Origin: Serratia liquefaciens ATCC 27592
GTDB lineage: Bacteria; Pseudomonadota; Gammaproteobacteria; Enterobacterales; Enterobacteriaceae
NCBI RefSeq assembly: GCF_000422085.1
Contig: NC_021741.1
Location: forward strand, 2,914,001-2,978,000
Length of the DNA stretch: 64,000 nt
Reading direction: 5' to 3'
Position numbers and translations under genes: made by a program. Below are positions 37,969 to 49,344 of this stretch, one piece after another. Below the pieces are notes generated by a model that was not told where the DNA came from, did no database searches, and saw nothing but the letters and a program-made list of their open reading frames with translations. Numbering within the stretch: the first letter of the stretch is position 1; each line of letters starts with the position of its first letter.

Positions 37969-38043
37969 TTAGCGGTAATAAGCTGCGACGCAGCCGGACA
38001 ATGCAAGACAGGCCATCAACAACAAAATCAAATAACACTTCAT
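37969..38043 (-). CDS. Micro-lipoprotein 1 (24 residues)
   Basis: First gene of the lipoprotein set. The ATG follows a near-perfect GGAGGAG ribosome-binding site with a 3-5 nt spacer. It encodes MKCYL, a hydrophobic core and the lipobox ALSG-C with Cys18, then only VAAYYR. The predicted mature product is the lipidated heptapeptide CVAAYYR. The next micro-gene starts 10 bp downstream. The repeat of one design (signal peptide, lipobox, C-x-[AS]-x-YYR, stop) in two adjacent ORFs with good ribosome-binding sites argues against chance. Confidence 0.7.
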   Translation of the reverse strand: MKCYLILLLMACLALSGCVAAYYR

Positions 38044-38189
38044 GACTCCTCCATAACCGTACAAATCCCTGTGTTTTATGCAGCCATGCGAGCTGGCTGA
38101 CGACAGAGGTTATTGCACTTGTTATGGCGCCGTCATTGGACGCCATCAGTGCCAGCGCTGACAGGACAAGGTCATCGGGGATCATGGAA

Positions 38190-38220
38190 ATAAAAAAGCC
38201 CCGGCAGGAAAACCGGGGCT
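38190..38220 (-). terminator. Terminator of cutC
   Basis: AGCCCCGG and CCGGGGCT form an 8-bp stem, followed on the minus strand by TTTTTTATTTCC. It starts 19 bp after the cutC stop and separates cutC from the lipoprotein set, which must have its own promoter in 38044-38190. Confidence 0.88.
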
Positions 38221-38239
38221 TGCGGGTTAGCAATGCGTT

Positions 38240-38998
38240 TTAGGCGCTTTGCGCCAGGGGATCAACCAGAGCCAACGAGTTTTTCATCGCCTCTACCATA
38301 TCGCCGTCTACGCAATAGTGGCTGAACTCGTCAAACTCGCTGTCTGAACACATGGTGACACCGGCTTTGCGATAGCGCATGGTCGAAGGCACCGCGTGGC
38401 CGGAGGAGCTGTGCAGCTCCTGAATACCAATATCGACAAACTTGTGCAGATTGCTGAGCCGCACGCCGGCACCGGCCATAATCACCGGTCCCTGGCTGGC
38501 CTGCACCAGATCGCGCAGTAAGGGCAATCCCAATTCCGCATTTTGCTGCTGGCCTGAGGTGAGTATCCGCGCCACGCCCAACTGCGTCAGTTGATCGAGC
38601 GCCACCAGCGGATTTTGGCACATGTCGAAAGCGCGGTGGAACGTCACCGCCATATTACCGCTCAAACGCATCACTTCTTGCATGCGCGGCAGATCGATAT
38701 GCCCTTCTTCATCCAGCATGCCCACCACCACACCGGCAAAGCCCATATCGCGGATCTGGGCAATATCATGCTTGATCACGTCAAAATCCACCGCACCGTA
38801 GCAAAAATCCCCACCGCGTGGACGAACAATAGGGTGCACCGGCACACCGATCCTGTCGCGTGCCAGACGTAAAGAGCCATAGCTTGGCGTCAAGCCGCCC
38901 TCACTTTGGCTGGCGCATAACTCTATACGATCGGCACCTGCCCGCTCGGCCGTCAGCGCGCAATCGACGCTATAGCAGCAAACTTCCAGTTTAATCAT
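38240..38998 (-). CDS. cutC: CutC-family protein
   Basis: A 252-residue TIM-barrel protein first linked to copper tolerance; a metal-binding role is now doubted and the enzymatic function is unknown. The family blocks are [56 protein letters not shown] and HSSSGH. ATG 38998 follows GGGGGTG; a GTG six bases earlier is in frame. It is divergent from the PatB-like gene. Confidence 0.93.
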   Translation of the reverse strand: MIKLEVCCYSVDCALTAERAGADRIELCASQSEGGLTPSYGSLRLARDRIGVPVHPIVRPRGGDFCYGAVDFDVIKHDIAQIRDMGFAGVVVGMLDEEGHIDLPRMQEVMRLSGNMAVTFHRAFDMCQNPLVALDQLTQLGVARILTSGQQQNAELGLPLLRDLVQASQGPVIMAGAGVRLSNLHKFVDIGIQELHSSSGHAVPSTMRYRKAGVTMCSDSEFDEFSHYCVDGDMVEAMKNSLALVDPLAQSA

Positions 38999-39098
38999 TG
39001 TCACCCCCAGATGACGGCTAACTTGCGACGGCCATTGTTAATTTTTCAATTTCTCATTTAGGCTCATAGTAAGCATAAGCCAGCTCAGGGTAGTAACT

Positions 39099-40250
39099 AT
39101 GGCATTCAATTTTGATCTATGGGTAGACCGCAGTCACAGTGACAGCGTTAAGTGGGATAAATATCGCGGCCGCGACGTTATTCCGCTCTGGGTTGCCGAT
39201 ACCGACTTCCCGTCACCGCCGGCAATTATTGATGCCTTGCAGCAGCGCGTCGCTCATGCCGTATTCGGCTACGGTCATCCCTCCCCTGAGCTGATTGAGG
39301 TTTTTACCCGCCGTATGCTAGAGCGCTACGGCTGGCATATCAATCCTGAATGGCTGGTTTTCCTGCCTGGCCTGGTTTGCGGCCTGAATTTATGCGTGCG
39401 GGCTTTTACCACTGAGGGAGAAGGCACTCTGGCCCCCTCGCTAATCTACCCGCCGTTTCGTAAAGCAGCGAAATTTGCCGGCCGCACACAGCTACCGGTG
39501 CCGTTGACGCTGCAGGACCGGCGCTGGCTATTGGATTTCAGCGCTGTCGAAGCACAGCTCAGCGGTGCAGAGAGATTATTGATGCTGTGCAACCCGCAAA
39601 ATCCCGGCGGCACCGTCTACCGCAGACAGGAGCTGTTGCAACAGCATGAGTTTGCCAAAAACCATAATCTGATTGTTTGTTCAGATGAAATTCATTGCGA
39701 TCTGTTGCTTGAACCGGGTTGTGAACACATCCCCTTCGCCACGTTGAATGATGATGCCGCTCAGCGCAGCGTCACGCTGATGTCGCCGTCGAAAACCTTC
39801 AATATCGCCGGTCTTGGTGCCTCAATGGCAATTATTCCCAACCCGGAGCTGCGCAAGAAGCTGGTCCGTGCGCGCAGCGGTATTGTGCCGGAGGTGGATG
39901 TGCTCGCATTGGTTGCTGCGCAGGCTGCTTACCAGCATGGGCAAGCGTGGCTGGACGAACTGTTGGTTTATCTACGCGCAAACCGTGATTGGGTGATCGA
40001 GCGTATTAATGCCATGCCAGGGCTGGCACTGCAGCCCATCGAAGCCACCTATCTGGCCTGGATAGACTGCAGCCAGCTGCCGGTCGATAACCCGCACGCC
40101 TTCTTTGAACAGGCCGGCGTAGGATTAAGCCCGGGTCTGGATTTTGGCAACCGGCATTTTGTTCGTTTGAACTTTGGCTGCCGGCGCGAACTGCTCAGCC
40201 AGGCGCTAGACCGCATGCTGCTGGCCACCCGCTCGCTGCAGCCCAATTAA
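39099..40250 (+). CDS. PatB/MalY-type PLP-dependent cystathionine beta-lyase
   Basis: A 383-residue aminotransferase-fold enzyme expected to cleave C-S bonds of cystathionine or cysteine conjugates. It begins with the PatB hallmark WDKYRGRDVIPLWVADTDFP. CNPQNPGGTVY and ICSDEIHCDLL-like VCSDEIHCDLLL contact the cofactor. The PLP lysine is in SPSKTFNIAGLGAS. The final Arg (FVRLNFGC) binds the substrate carboxylate. It may also act as a regulator, like MalY. Its 3' end overlaps convergent yecM by 4 bp. Confidence 0.88.
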   Translation: MAFNFDLWVDRSHSDSVKWDKYRGRDVIPLWVADTDFPSPPAIIDALQQRVAHAVFGYGHPSPELIEVFTRRMLERYGWHINPEWLVFLPGLVCGLNLCVRAFTTEGEGTLAPSLIYPPFRKAAKFAGRTQLPVPLTLQDRRWLLDFSAVEAQLSGAERLLMLCNPQNPGGTVYRRQELLQQHEFAKNHNLIVCSDEIHCDLLLEPGCEHIPFATLNDDAAQRSVTLMSPSKTFNIAGLGASMAIIPNPELRKKLVRARSGIVPEVDVLALVAAQAAYQHGQAWLDELLVYLRANRDWVIERINAMPGLALQPIEATYLAWIDCSQLPVDNPHAFFEQAGVGLSPGLDFGNRHFVRLNFGCRRELLSQALDRMLLATRSLQPN

Positions 40251-40810
40251 CCCTGTTCGCTGGCGACAATGTCCCGGATGGAATAAGGATGGAATTTGAT
40301 CGTCACGGTGCCGTCGGTGATCGCCAGCGTTGGGTTCGGTAAACGTTCGCCTTCTCCCTTTGGTGAGCTTTGTTTCAGTTTGATGCCCGGAGCCAGCAGC
40401 GCTTCATCCGGCAAGTGGGCCAACGCACGCGCATAAAGCGTGGCCGGTTCGCCGCTAAGCACCAGCTCTACGTGTTCCCAACCTTCGTGCGGATAGCGCT
40501 TGTCTCCGGGATAAGGCAGCTCCACGCAGTCGATCTGCCAAGGCCCCACCTTAAGTGGCTGCTGAAGATCAAACAGGCAAATAGGACGGCCATTGATCAT
40601 CGCCTCCGACAGCAGCGAACCACACTGCTCTAACCCCAGTCGCCAGCGTTCAGCGGTAGTGTTTTGATGGCAGCGCAGCGAAACGTGGTCTGCAGTGAAC
40701 TGGGACAGATCCAGCTGCAGTTTTTCAGCAAACTGGCTCAGCGCCAGCTCAAAACGCGGCAGATCCAGCGCTAAATCGTGAAGTTCGGCAATGGCCGGAA
40801 AGCTAGTCAT
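40247..40810 (-). CDS. yecM: YecM-family protein
   Basis: A 187-residue VOC-like metal-binding-fold protein of unknown function, conserved beside argS. Metal-ligand-like residues are in ADHVSLRCHQN, GWEHVELVL and IKFHPYSIRDIV. Length and start match E. coli YecM (about 188-190 aa). It is divergent from the small membrane-protein gene and argS. Confidence 0.9.
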   Translation of the reverse strand: MTSFPAIAELHDLALDLPRFELALSQFAEKLQLDLSQFTADHVSLRCHQNTTAERWRLGLEQCGSLLSEAMINGRPICLFDLQQPLKVGPWQIDCVELPYPGDKRYPHEGWEHVELVLSGEPATLYARALAHLPDEALLAPGIKLKQSSPKGEGERLPNPTLAITDGTVTIKFHPYSIRDIVASEQG

Positions 40811-41326
40811 AGGGTCCTCGAAACAACAAAAGCGGTTTTCAGGGGGTAATTTACACGCCTGAGACGTTGCTAGCCACAGGGCCAGTCAGGCAAACTGCCT
40901 TTTTTTAGCAGAAGATGCCATCGCTGATTAACTTTTCGCTTTAGAAGACGTGAAAACGCACAAAAAATAACTTACCCTGTTCCTATTACTACACGGGTTA
41001 GCATTTCCTGAATTTTAATTTCAGATAATGGCTATGGAATTAGTTTATAGTTTTTTCTTATGAACTGAACCATGAGAGTACTACTAACTTATTAAGCCCA
41101 AAAACACATCAAAATTGGCGTTAAAAAATGCTTAATAAATAGTTAATCCTCACGTAGTAAAAACCAATGAAAAACTTAATGGAATGAACATCAAAAATAC
41201 AATGCACTGTTATTATTAAAATTATTATAATAAAAGCATGAGAATCCTCCTAAACGAGGCATCGACAATTGCTTGAAAATATCAATTGAGCTACTTTAGT
41301 GAAAATTGAGCCAGAGATAATCATTC
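40811..41326. other. AT-rich 516-bp region upstream of the small membrane protein
   Basis: Markedly AT-rich from about 40960, unlike the flanking DNA, with no ORF of convincing quality. A weak hairpin (AGGCA-AAC-TGCCT plus T7) lies at 40888-40907. A possible promoter TTGCTT-N17-TACTTT lies around 41271-41299, about 30 bp before the small ORF. The base composition suggests an H-NS-bound regulatory region. Confidence 0.4.
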
Positions 41327-41446
41327 ATGTTTCTTTTAATAATCTCCCTGTTGCTGGTCGTTATTGCCGTTTACGCGATCTTTCGCCACTTTAAATCGCG
41401 CCGCAATAATACGTTGGACGCTGGCCGCCGAAACAAAAAACACTAA
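41327..41446 (+). CDS. Small single-span membrane protein (39 residues)
   Basis: The ORF encodes a hydrophobic N-terminal helix (MFLLIISLLLVVIAVYAIF) followed by a strongly basic tail (RHFKSRRNN, ending AGRRNKKH). That is a clean N-out or hairpin-less single-span layout with positive residues on the cytoplasmic side. A CAGAGA stretch lies about 11 bases upstream; a -35/-10-like pair sits just before that. It lies about 270 bp upstream of argS on the same strand, after an AT-rich gap. I do not recognise it. Confidence 0.52.
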   Translation: MFLLIISLLLVVIAVYAIFRHFKSRRNNTLDAGRRNKKH

Positions 41447-41718
41447 CCCTGCTATTTTATTTTCCCACAGACATCGTCTTTTTCTCGTTTTTCCCTTCAG
41501 CTTTGCCTTCCGCAACATTGGCGCTTTGCGGCGCCAGGCATAATCAAACTGCGACTTTCGCCTTCCCCCGCGCCAACTGCTGACGTCACTCATCAGATCG
41601 GTTACAATTGCAGGCTGTTTTGTGGTGGGTCGGCGTGTTGACGCGTGGCCAGTAAAACCACCTTTGAATCCCACAGGGGCATGGCATACGGCCCCTCGTT
41701 CGTCATTAAGGTAACCCG

Positions 41719-43449
41719 GTGAATATTCAGGTTCTTCTTTCAGATAAAGTCAGCCAGGCGCTGATTGCCGCAGGCGCGCCAGCCGATTGCGAAGCGCAGG
41801 TCCGTCAGTCCGCCAAAGCGCAGTTCGGCGACTATCAGGCTAATGGCGTGATGTCCGTCGCCAAGAAACTCGGCATGCCGCCGCGCCAATTGGCAGAAAA
41901 AGTGGTGCAACTGCTTGATCTCGGCGACGTTGCCAGCAAAGTGGAAATCGCCGGTCCCGGCTTTATCAATATCTTCCTGAACAGCGACTGGGTCGCGCAG
42001 CAAACTGATTTGGTGCTTGGCGCGCCAAAACTGGGTATTGCCCCCGTCAAACCGCAAACCATCGTGATTGACTACTCAGCGCCCAACGTGGCGAAAGAAA
42101 TGCACGTCGGTCACCTGCGCTCCACCATTATCGGTGACGCTGCGGCACGCACTCAGGAATTCCTGGGGCATAAAGTGATCCGCGCCAACCACGTGGGTGA
42201 CTGGGGTACCCAGTTCGGCATGCTGATTGCCTATCTGGAAAAAATGCAGAACGAAAACGCCAGCGATATGGGCCTGTCCGATCTGGAGCAGTTCTATCGT
42301 GAAGCAAAGAAACACTATGATGAAGACGCCGAGTTCGCCGAACGCGCCCGTGCCTACGTGGTAAAACTGCAAGGCGGCGATCAATACTGCCTGAAGATGT
42401 GGCGCAAACTGGTCGATATCACCATGGCGCAGAATCAGCTGACCTATAACCGCCTGAACGTCACCCTGACCGAAGACGATGTTATGGGTGAGAGCCTGTA
42501 CAACGCGATGCTGCCGGGCATCGTGGCCGATCTCAAGGCCAAGGGGCTGGCGGTAGAAAGCGAAGGCGCCACCGTGGTATTCCTCGACGAATACAAGAAT
42601 AAAGACGGCGAGCCTATGGGCGTCATCATCCAGAAAAAGGATGGCGGCTACCTGTACACCACCACCGACATCGCCTGTGCGAAATACCGCTATGAAACGC
42701 TGGGCGCCGACCGCGTGCTCTACTACATCGACTCACGCCAGCATCAACATTTGATGCAGGCCTGGACCATCGTGCGTAAAGCCGGTTATATCCCAGACTC
42801 CCTCTCGCTGGAACACCACATGTTCGGCATGATGCTGGGTAAAGACGGCAAGCCGTTCAAAACCCGTTCAGGCGGCACGGTGAAACTGTCCGATCTGCTG
42901 GATGAAGCGGTCGATCGTGCAGGTAAACTGATCGCCGAGAAAAACCCGGACATGCCAGCGGAAGAGATGCAAAGCCTGGCCAATGCCGTGGGAATTGGTG
43001 CGGTTAAATACGCCGACCTGTCGAAAAGCCGTACCACCGACTATATCTTCGACTGGGACAACATGCTGGCGTTTGAAGGCAATACCGCACCTTACATGCA
43101 GTATGCTTACACCCGTGTGGCTTCCGTATTCAAACGTGCCGGTGTCGACGAAAGTAATCTGACCCTGCCGCTGGTGATGACCGAAGAGCGCGAAATTGCG
43201 CTGGCGACCCGCCTGCTACAGTTTGAAGAAGTGATCACCACCGTGGCGCGCGAAGGTACCCCGCACGTGATGTGTAGCTACCTGTACGATCTTGCGGGCC
43301 TGTTCTCCGGCTTCTACGAACACTGCCAGATCCTGAATGCAGACAGCGAAGAAGCGCGCCAGAGCCGCCTGAAGCTGGCACTGTTAACTGCCAAAACGCT
43401 GAAAATCGGTCTGGATACGCTGGGTATCGAAACCGTCGAACGTATGTAA
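41719..43449 (+). CDS. argS: Arginine-tRNA ligase
   Basis: A 576-residue class I synthetase. The HIGH-type motif is [16 protein letters not shown]. The KMSKS region is replaced by the ArgRS-typical loop ([16 protein letters not shown]). The C-terminal anticodon domain ends in [10 protein letters not shown]. The start is GTG, with AAGG 7 bases upstream, and the product begins as in E. coli ([11 protein letters not shown]). A strong terminator shared with convergent murJ follows. Confidence 0.98.
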   Translation: MNIQVLLSDKVSQALIAAGAPADCEAQVRQSAKAQFGDYQANGVMSVAKKLGMPPRQLAEKVVQLLDLGDVASKVEIAGPGFINIFLNSDWVAQQTDLVLGAPKLGIAPVKPQTIVIDYSAPNVAKEMHVGHLRSTIIGDAAARTQEFLGHKVIRANHVGDWGTQFGMLIAYLEKMQNENASDMGLSDLEQFYREAKKHYDEDAEFAERARAYVVKLQGGDQYCLKMWRKLVDITMAQNQLTYNRLNVTLTEDDVMGESLYNAMLPGIVADLKAKGLAVESEGATVVFLDEYKNKDGEPMGVIIQKKDGGYLYTTTDIACAKYRYETLGADRVLYYIDSRQHQHLMQAWTIVRKAGYIPDSLSLEHHMFGMMLGKDGKPFKTRSGGTVKLSDLLDEAVDRAGKLIAEKNPDMPAEEMQSLANAVGIGAVKYADLSKSRTTDYIFDWDNMLAFEGNTAPYMQYAYTRVASVFKRAGVDESNLTLPLVMTEEREIALATRLLQFEEVITTVAREGTPHVMCSYLYDLAGLFSGFYEHCQILNADSEEARQSRLKLALLTAKTLKIGLDTLGIETVERM

Positions 43450-43469
43450 GTCATCACGCTGAATACGAG

Positions 43470-43497
43470 AAAGGGTCGCCGAGGCGACCCTTTTTAT
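43470..43497 (+). terminator. Bidirectional terminator between argS and murJ
   Basis: AAAGGGTCGCC and GGCGACCCTTT form a stem with a very short loop, followed by TTTTT. It lies 20 bp after argS and 24 bp after the murJ stop on the other strand. Confidence 0.9.
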
Positions 43498-43520
43498 GTT
43501 CTGAAAGTGGGAAAGCCCTG

Positions 43521-45056
43521 TTACGCCACTCGCCGAGCAAAATCGCGCGGACGGAAACCCAAGCCTGCCAATACGCCGAAGTAAGCCACAATACCTGCGA
43601 CCACAACCACTGCCAGACGCAGCAGGCGTGCCAGCATATTGCCCTGATCCCAGGCAGGCATCAGCCACATCACCCCGACCAGTACTACCGACATCACGAT
43701 CACCGCAATCACCAGTTTAGTCAGGAACAGAGCCCAACCCGGTTGCGGGTGGAAAATCTTCTGCTTGCGCAACTGCCAATACAACAGCGAAGCGTTAATA
43801 CAGGCTCCCAGACCAATCGACAGCGAAAGCCCCGCATGCTTTAACGGACCGATAAACATCAGGTTCATCACCTGGGTTAAAATCAACGTGATAATGGCAA
43901 TCTTAACCGGCGTTTTAATGTCCTGACGCGAATAGAACCCTGGTGCCAACACCTTCACGACGATCAATCCCATCAGTCCCACCGAATAGGCCACCAGCGC
44001 ACGCTGGGTCATGGCGGCATCGAAGGCGTTGAACTTGCCGTACTGGAACAAAGAGACGGTCAGCGGCTTGGCCAGAATGCCCAGAGCTATGGCGCTCGGC
44101 AGCGCCAGCAGGAAGCACAGGCGCAGCCCCCAATCCATCAAACGCGAATATTCATCGTGGTTGCCGCTGGAAAAACTTTTCGCCAGCGACGGCAACAGGA
44201 TGGTTCCCAGCGCCACGCCCAGCACGCCGGAGGGGAATTCCATCAGACGGTCGGCATAGTACATCCATGACACCGAACCGGAGACCAGGAAGGAGGCGAA
44301 AATGGTATTGATGATCAGTGAGATCTGGCTGACCGAGACGCCGAAAATGGCTGGCCCCATCTGACGCATCACTCGCCATACGCCCGCGTCGCCAAGTTTG
44401 AGGCGCGGCAGCACCAGCATGCCGATCTTCTTCAGATGCGGGAGCTGGTAGCCCAATTGCAGCACGCCGCCCACGACGACCGCCCAGGCCAGCGCCATCA
44501 CCGGTGGATTGAAGTAAGGTGCGGCAAACAGCGCGAACCCAATCATGCTGACGTTAAGCAACGTCGGCGCAAACGCCGGGATCGAAAAACGGTTCCAGGT
44601 ATTAAGGATTGACCCCACCAATGACGCCAGCGAGATCAGCAGAATATACGGAAAGGTCACCCGCAGCAGCGACGAGGTCAATGCGAATTTGTCCGGTGAA
44701 TCGACAAAGCCCGGCGCGGTAATGTAAATCACCCATGGGGCGGCCAGCATCCCCAACACCGTCACCACGGCCAACACCAGCGTCAGCAGTCCGGAAACGT
44801 AAGCGATAAAGGTACGCGTTGCTTCTTCTCCCTGCTGGCTTTTGTATTCGGCCAGGATCGGGACAAAGGCTTGCGAAAAGGCCCCCTCGGCGAAGATGCG
44901 CCGCAGCAGGTTAGGCAGTTTGAACGCCACGAAGAAGGCGTCCGTTGCCATACCGGCACCAAATACCCGCGCCACGATGGCGTCACGGGCAAAGCCCAGC
45001 ACCCGTGAAAACATCGTCATAGAGCTGACGGCTGCCAGTGATTTTAGTAGGTTCAT
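43521..45056 (-). CDS. murJ: Lipid II flippase MurJ
   Basis: A 511-residue MOP-superfamily membrane protein that flips lipid II across the inner membrane. It begins [21 protein letters not shown] and has about 14 hydrophobic helices. Family blocks include [20 protein letters not shown] and [20 protein letters not shown]. The length equals E. coli MurJ. It lies near mviM, as in E. coli. Confidence 0.97.
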   Translation of the reverse strand: MNLLKSLAAVSSMTMFSRVLGFARDAIVARVFGAGMATDAFFVAFKLPNLLRRIFAEGAFSQAFVPILAEYKSQQGEEATRTFIAYVSGLLTLVLAVVTVLGMLAAPWVIYITAPGFVDSPDKFALTSSLLRVTFPYILLISLASLVGSILNTWNRFSIPAFAPTLLNVSMIGFALFAAPYFNPPVMALAWAVVVGGVLQLGYQLPHLKKIGMLVLPRLKLGDAGVWRVMRQMGPAIFGVSVSQISLIINTIFASFLVSGSVSWMYYADRLMEFPSGVLGVALGTILLPSLAKSFSSGNHDEYSRLMDWGLRLCFLLALPSAIALGILAKPLTVSLFQYGKFNAFDAAMTQRALVAYSVGLMGLIVVKVLAPGFYSRQDIKTPVKIAIITLILTQVMNLMFIGPLKHAGLSLSIGLGACINASLLYWQLRKQKIFHPQPGWALFLTKLVIAVIVMSVVLVGVMWLMPAWDQGNMLARLLRLAVVVVAGIVAYFGVLAGLGFRPRDFARRVA

Positions 45057-45177
45057 GTGGTTTTTTGATGTGCCCTGTAAATGTCGACGCCTGCATCAGC
45101 AGGCGTCAGTAAAACTATCGGCTAAGTTTACCCGTACGTCGCAGAATAGCTACTCTCATATGTTACATGGAGTTATG

Positions 45178-46098
45178 TTACAAATTGGCGTCTCGCAACA
45201 GGCGTTCAATCACCCGCTGGGCAGCGATCGCCTGCTCTCCGGCAGTTTCCGGCAGCGTTTGGTTACTGACGGAGGCCAGGAAATGACGGATCGCGCCGTC
45301 AAAACCGCGCTGCGCCAGCGTGGTTTGCCAGCCGGGTGCCGGCTGTTCCAGCACGCCTTGTGAATCTTCCCGCAGCCACTGACGCATATCGTTTACTTGA
45401 TAGATTGTGCCGTCCGTTACCGCCTGTACGCTTTCGCGCTGGCTGCCGGCCCGACGATGCATACTGGTGGTCACCAGCGTTTCTCCGCATTGAAAATGGT
45501 GTTCGGCATAAACCAACTCACCGGCATCGTTAATGCGCAGACTACCGCTAAGCCGTTGCCCAGCGTCGCCGCCCAACCACAGTGCGGTGTCCACCACGTG
45601 CAGGTAATCGTCCAGCAGGGTAAAGCGCGCATCGTTGGGTCCGACGCTGTCGGCACGATGTTTATCCATGCGAATCGACGCCGGTTGGTTCATATCCTGC
45701 TTCAACTGACGGTACAGCGGTGCAAAGCGACGGTTAAAGCCAACCATCAGCGCCTTGCCCTGTTTTTCAGCCAGGGCCAGTAGCTGTTCGCCCTGTTCCA
45801 CGGTCTCCGCCAGCGGTTTGTCGACATAAACGTGAACGCCATATCGCAGCAGCTCGCCAATCACCTGAAAATGGCTGGCGGTGCTGCTGTGAACGAACAC
45901 CGCATCACACTGCTGCGCCAGGCTGTCGAGCCCCGAAAAACAGGCCATGCGATAGCTGTCACAAATGGGCTGTGCCTTTTGCTGATTCGGAGAGAAACCG
46001 CCGACTAACGTCCAGTCTGCCGCCTGGCTGAGGATTGGCAGATAAGCCTTTTGAGCAATACCGCCCAACCCCACCACGCCAACGCGTAATTTACTCAT
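45178..46098 (-). CDS. mviM: Gfo/Idh/MocA-family oxidoreductase MviM
   Basis: A 306-residue protein with an N-terminal Rossmann fold ([18 protein letters not shown]) and the EKP-type motif ([18 protein letters not shown]), so NAD(P)-dependent sugar or cyclitol oxidation is likely; the substrate is unknown. Its start overlaps the end of yceH by 8 bp. It lies before murJ on the same strand. Confidence 0.94.
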   Translation of the reverse strand: MSKLRVGVVGLGGIAQKAYLPILSQAADWTLVGGFSPNQQKAQPICDSYRMACFSGLDSLAQQCDAVFVHSSTASHFQVIGELLRYGVHVYVDKPLAETVEQGEQLLALAEKQGKALMVGFNRRFAPLYRQLKQDMNQPASIRMDKHRADSVGPNDARFTLLDDYLHVVDTALWLGGDAGQRLSGSLRINDAGELVYAEHHFQCGETLVTTSMHRRAGSQRESVQAVTDGTIYQVNDMRQWLREDSQGVLEQPAPGWQTTLAQRGFDGAIRHFLASVSNQTLPETAGEQAIAAQRVIERLLRDANL

Positions 46099-46735
46099 GC
46101 GATCCCCGCTCCAATAACGCCTGCACTTGCTGTTTAAGCTGCACCACTTCGTTTTCCAGCGTACTCACTCGCTCGTGTAAATCGCTGTCATTGGCCGTTG
46201 ATGCTTCCGCAGGTGCCTCGTCAATCTGGCCGCTGAACAAATGCATAAACCGGCTTTCACGTTTGCCCGGCTCCCGCGCTAGCCGCACCACAAAGGGGCC
46301 ATCCTCACGCGCACTCAGCTGTGCCAGCACCTGCTCCACTTCGGTAACATCATTAAATTCATGCATGCGGTTGGTTCGGGTACGCAATTCCCCAGGAGTT
46401 TGTGCGCCACGCAGCAGTAAAGTGGCGATCACCGCCAATTCAGCGGCGCTCAGCTTGAGCTGACCAAACTCTGAATTGCAAAAACGCTGTTCATATTTGA
46501 CCACCCGATTGCCGAAACCGCTCAGGGTGCGCAAAAAGTGTTTCTTTAACAGCAGATCGAGCACCTGCTGAACTTCGTTTTCAGCTAGCTCCATCACCGG
46601 TTCACGGTTGGTTTTCTGATTACAGGCCAGGGTGATGGCATTGAGAGAAAGGGGATATTGGTCCGGGGTGGTTACCTGCTTTTCCAGCATGCAGCCAATT
46701 ACCCTGGCTTCTTTAGCGCTTAATTCATATTTCAT
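46091..46735 (-). CDS. yceH: YceH-family protein (DUF480)
   Basis: A 214-residue protein with two winged-helix-like DUF480 repeats ([40 protein letters not shown]) and a C-terminal coiled coil ([20 protein letters not shown]). Its function is unknown; the fold suggests DNA binding. It forms a tight cluster rimJ-yceH-mviM-murJ, as in E. coli. Confidence 0.93.
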   Translation of the reverse strand: MKYELSAKEARVIGCMLEKQVTTPDQYPLSLNAITLACNQKTNREPVMELAENEVQQVLDLLLKKHFLRTLSGFGNRVVKYEQRFCNSEFGQLKLSAAELAVIATLLLRGAQTPGELRTRTNRMHEFNDVTEVEQVLAQLSAREDGPFVVRLAREPGKRESRFMHLFSGQIDEAPAEASTANDSDLHERVSTLENEVVQLKQQVQALLERGSHE

Positions 46736-46744
46736 TATTTTGCC

Positions 46745-47329
46745 TCAGCGTGGCGGTAGCCATTCTTTATTGGTTAAAGCTGTCAGTACGTGATCCTGCC
46801 ACTGCCCGTCGATCAGCAGATAATCCTTGGCATAACCCTCACGTTCGAATCCCAGGCGGGTCAGCAGTGCGCCGCTGCGCTGATTGTGCGGCATATAGTT
46901 GGCCATGATGCGGTGCATACGCTGCTGGCGCAGCATATAGCGGATGGAGGACTGCAACGCTTCAAACATCAGCCCCTGGCCCTGCCATTTCTCGGCCAGC
47001 GAATACCCGAGGAAACAAGCATGGAATGAGCCGCGCAGCACGTTGCTGAAGTTGGCCACGCCGCGCACTTCATTTTCTTCCGGATCGAGCAGGATAAAAT
47101 AGTAGGCGCTGCCCTGCTTTTGCATTTCAGTGATCATCCCCAGCCGCGCTTGCCAGCCGGAAGGATAACAGTGGCTTTCATCCCGAACCGGTTCCCAGGG
47201 TTTAAGGAAGCTTCGGTTTTCGGCATAGTATTCCGCCAGCCGGTAGGCATCGCGTTCATGCACTAAACGGACAACCAGTCGGTCGGTGGTGAGGCGTACT
47301 TTTGGTGATGCAGAGCGGTAGCCAAACAT
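46745..47329 (-). CDS. rimJ: Ribosomal protein S5 alanine N-acetyltransferase RimJ
   Basis: A 194-residue GNAT-family enzyme that acetylates the N-terminus of ribosomal protein S5. The acetyl-CoA loop is in [31 protein letters not shown] and [16 protein letters not shown] closely match E. coli RimJ. ATG 47329 was chosen for length identity and the GGGGGAA site before it. It is divergent from mdtH. Confidence 0.95.
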   Translation of the reverse strand: MFGYRSASPKVRLTTDRLVVRLVHERDAYRLAEYYAENRSFLKPWEPVRDESHCYPSGWQARLGMITEMQKQGSAYYFILLDPEENEVRGVANFSNVLRGSFHACFLGYSLAEKWQGQGLMFEALQSSIRYMLRQQRMHRIMANYMPHNQRSGALLTRLGFEREGYAKDYLLIDGQWQDHVLTALTNKEWLPPR

Positions 47330-48880
<1,551 letters not shown>

Positions 48881-48966
48881 GATTTTTCTCTAAGTTGCCA
48901 GAAAATCAGCCGAATTACCCACAGCTGCTATCCTGATAGTAAAAACATAAACGGGAGAAGTTGGCG

Positions 48967-49215
48967 ATGAGTGAAGAAGACAAATTACCGCAGCTGTTGG
49001 AACACATGGTACTGAACCTGCGCATGATCTACGCGCGGTCAACATTGGTAGAAAAAGCGCTGGCCCACGTCATCGCTGACAATGCCACTTTAAAGAGCGA
49101 CATCATCAAACAGCTGCAGATAGTCAACGCCAGCAACGAGCGTGATAAAATCGATTTGGAAGAAGCACGCATGCATTTGATAGAAGTGATTAATTCCGTT
49201 CCGACAAAAAAATAA
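48967..49215 (+). CDS. Unrecognised 82-residue helical protein
   Basis: A short soluble protein with a good ribosome-binding site (GGGAGAAG, 6 nt before the ATG at 48967; a TTG two codons earlier is in frame). It is rich in Leu, Glu, Asp, Lys and Ile with no Cys or Trp: SEEDKLPQLLEHMVLNLRMI, then ALAHVIADNATLKSD and a heptad-like ERDKIDLEEARMHLIEVI. It looks like a helical or coiled-coil adaptor. I do not recognise the family. It lies between mdtH and grxB with a weak hairpin after it. Confidence 0.75.
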   Translation: MSEEDKLPQLLEHMVLNLRMIYARSTLVEKALAHVIADNATLKSDIIKQLQIVNASNERDKIDLEEARMHLIEVINSVPTKK

Positions 49216-49223
49216 TCCCTGCT

Positions 49224-49250
49224 TTGGCCCGCGCAGTCTGTACGGGCCAA
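49224..49250. terminator. Hairpin after the 82-residue gene
   Basis: TTGGCCCG and CGGGCCAA form an 8-bp perfect stem with an 11-nt loop, 9 bp after the stop. No T run follows, so it is a weak terminator or a 3'-protecting hairpin. Confidence 0.5.
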
Positions 49251-49344
49251 ACACCAATTACGCACCTTCCAACAATAACTTTTCGCGACAGCCTCAGTAT
49301 GCTGTGATAACTATTGCTGTTAAAACCTGACAACCGGAGCAAGC

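Noticed and set aside
40888..40907. AGGCA-AAC-TGCCT plus T7, a possible small-RNA terminator upstream of yecM
   Set aside because: The stem has only five base pairs and a three-base loop, and no promoter is visible before it on the plus strand.
41220..41262. A minus-strand GGAGG followed by ATG and three leucine codons, then stop
   Set aside because: The spacing and site are excellent but a four-residue product is not credible without other evidence.
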